NCBI RefSeq assembly: GCF_016406125.1 | Contig: NZ_CP066339.1 | Coordinates: 4,278,001 to 4,342,000 of the forward strand | DNA from: Alicyclobacillus sp. SO9 | GTDB taxonomy: Bacteria; Bacillota; Bacilli; Alicyclobacillales; Alicyclobacillaceae | Direction of reading: 5' to 3' | DNA: 64,000 bases | Part shown: positions 63,049-64,000 of the stretch, piece after piece | Position numbering within the stretch: the stretch's first letter is position 1 | Layout: every line of letters starts with the position of its first letter | Program-made: the position numbers and the translations under genes | Notes under the pieces: generated by a model | Told to the model about the DNA's origin: nothing | What the model saw: the letters and a program-made list of their open reading frames with translations, nothing else | Databases searched by the model: none

Positions 63049-64000
63049 TCAATCGTTTTTTATGCCTGACTTTGGTTCGGTTCCCAAAGAGTTGTGTCTA
63101 TGTGTCCGCCATACTATATACGTCACACAGGTAATACCAACGATTAAAGGGATGGATAATGCCGTTCCTACAAAAGGATACGCAACCAGGCAAAGTCCGA
63201 AAGCAATTCCAGCAGCTGCCTTGCCCACCCTCGATTTCAGTAGTTTAACACCAGCCGCCGTACCGAGAATATAGGTGGCGATTCCAAGCGAGTTCGGCAC
63301 ATAAACCAACTCACTCATACTCAGATTGAAGACATACGTGACGACGAGTCCAGCACCAGCCAACACCCCAACCAATAAGACCGCCCTTTGTGGTGTCGAC
63401 CTCTGCTCATTAACGTGATTTAACCACGCCGGCGCTAACATTTCATGCGACAATGAGTAAGCAAGTCGGCTAATGCTTGCCACAAACGCATTTGTAGTAC
63501 CCAGACAAATCACAAGGGCAATGACCGCCGTGACCGCGGCACTCTTCCCGCCCATAGTGGTTTGCCTAACCTGTGCCAAGGATGCCGTGTTCATCGCTTG
63601 AGCCATCGTTTGCTGACCCACCTCATAGGAATGTGTCCCAACTACGGCTAAGGCGATTCCGAAGTAAAGTGTGCCTACAATCATGACTGCACCCCATGTA
63701 GCTCGCGTTACATCCCGCTTTGGATAGTGAAACTCTGGCGCAAGACTGGCAATGGCCTCCCAACCGAAGAATGACCAGAAGATAAGCATGGCGGCACTGC
63801 CAACGGGCCGAAGATGAAAATTGGAAAACTGAGGAGACAAATCACTGGCGTGCATAGATGGAATCGCAAAGACAATCGTTGTCAATAAAACCACAACAAT
63901 TAATCCGCTTGTCGCTAATTGCAACTTGCCACTTGTCTTTAACCCAAGGTAGTTACTGATAATCGAACCAAGCAATAAGACTGCCGCAATCAGAAAGGCA
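63049..64000 (-). CDS. APC family amino acid permease, N-terminus outside window
   Basis: The frame is open to the window end; 317 codons are present and about 120-150 N-terminal residues are missing, since family members have about 450. Markers: AAMLIFWSFFGWEAIASLAPEFHYPKRDVTRATWG, the typical helix 6 region of the APC superfamily, and CLGTTNAFVASISRLAYSLSHEMLAPAWL before helix 9. It imports an amino acid or amine. The internal TTG at 63975 is not a start. Confidence 0.88.
   Translation of the reverse strand, partial: AFLIAAVLLLGSIISNYLGLKTSGKLQLATSGLIVVVLLTTIVFAIPSMHASDLSPQFSNFHLRPVGSAAMLIFWSFFGWEAIASLAPEFHYPKRDVTRATWGAVMIVGTLYFGIALAVVGTHSYEVGQQTMAQAMNTASLAQVRQTTMGGKSAAVTAVIALVICLGTTNAFVASISRLAYSLSHEMLAPAWLNHVNEQRSTPQRAVLLVGVLAGAGLVVTYVFNLSMSELVYVPNSLGIATYILGTAAGVKLLKSRVGKAAAGIAFGLCLVAYPFVGTALSIPLIVGITCVTYIVWRTHRHNSLGTEPKSGIKND

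Noticed and set aside
1-64000. rRNA or tRNA genes
   Set aside because: No tRNA cloverleaf with GTTCGA-type T-loop and paired arms, and no rRNA segment, was recognised; a covariance-model search would be needed to exclude them fully.

Overview
The window suggests a low-to-medium GC Gram-positive bacterium of the Bacilli. The evidence is strong AGGAGG-type ribosome binding sites with frequent GTG/TTG starts, vegetative TTGACA/TATAAT promoters, lipobox solute-binding proteins, an AraR/cre-controlled arabinose locus and a PspA/SecDF/ECF complement typical of Firmicutes. An Alicyclobacillaceae-like host is my guess from overall flavour; nothing in the window proves it. No rRNA, tRNA, CRISPR array or replication origin was seen.

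Layout. 1-1152: 3'-truncated MATE efflux pump (minus). 1465-9369: LysR regulator, TPP-dependent decarboxylase-like enzyme and a DctPQM TRAP transporter; dctP is cut near its 3' end by a complete IS1634-family element whose ends and 6-bp target duplication can be read exactly. 9347-12561: SecF, SecD, a putative anti-sigma factor and an ECF sigma factor (minus). 12875-13528: a two-domain thioredoxin-fold oxidoreductase whose second CxxC motif is encoded TGA-CCT-TAT-TGC, i.e. a candidate selenoprotein. 13965-17159: sugar ABC importer (minus). 17571-19066: IS256-family element with a 9-bp target duplication. 19239-25903: HAD hydrolase, RpiR regulator and a five-gene Opp/Dpp importer. 26043-29529: unknown Gln-rich protein, PspA and an MFS exporter. 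29581-34018: HAD hydrolase and an ECF vitamin-type importer (S, small two-helix protein, duplicated ATPase, T). 34235-34827: a stretch of very small genes and hairpin terminators. 34971-38404: DUF1003 protein and an exported beta-propeller/phosphoesterase behind a Pho-box-like array.

38530-45276 is a complete L-arabinose locus: araE-araB-araR diverges from araD-araA across a 444-bp region with three AraR-type operators and a cre site. 45404-49613 is a sulfur cluster (frameshifted sulfide:quinone reductase-like gene, ArsR repressor, TauE/SafE exporter, SulP permease). 50205-52691 is an exported family 3 glycoside hydrolase. 52833-62540 encodes a 3235-residue surface protein built from twelve propeller blades, thirteen 70-residue and twelve 108-residue tandem repeats. 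63049-64000 is an amino-acid permease cut by the window end.

Taken together the window is catabolic and cell-envelope oriented: several uptake systems paired with local regulators, sugar-polymer degradation, and two young-looking insertion sequences, one of which broke a transporter operon. The observations most worth pursuing are the in-frame UGA in the oxidoreductase, the exact higher-order repeats of the giant protein, the small-gene/terminator stretch next to the ECF operon, and the broken sulfide:quinone reductase frame.
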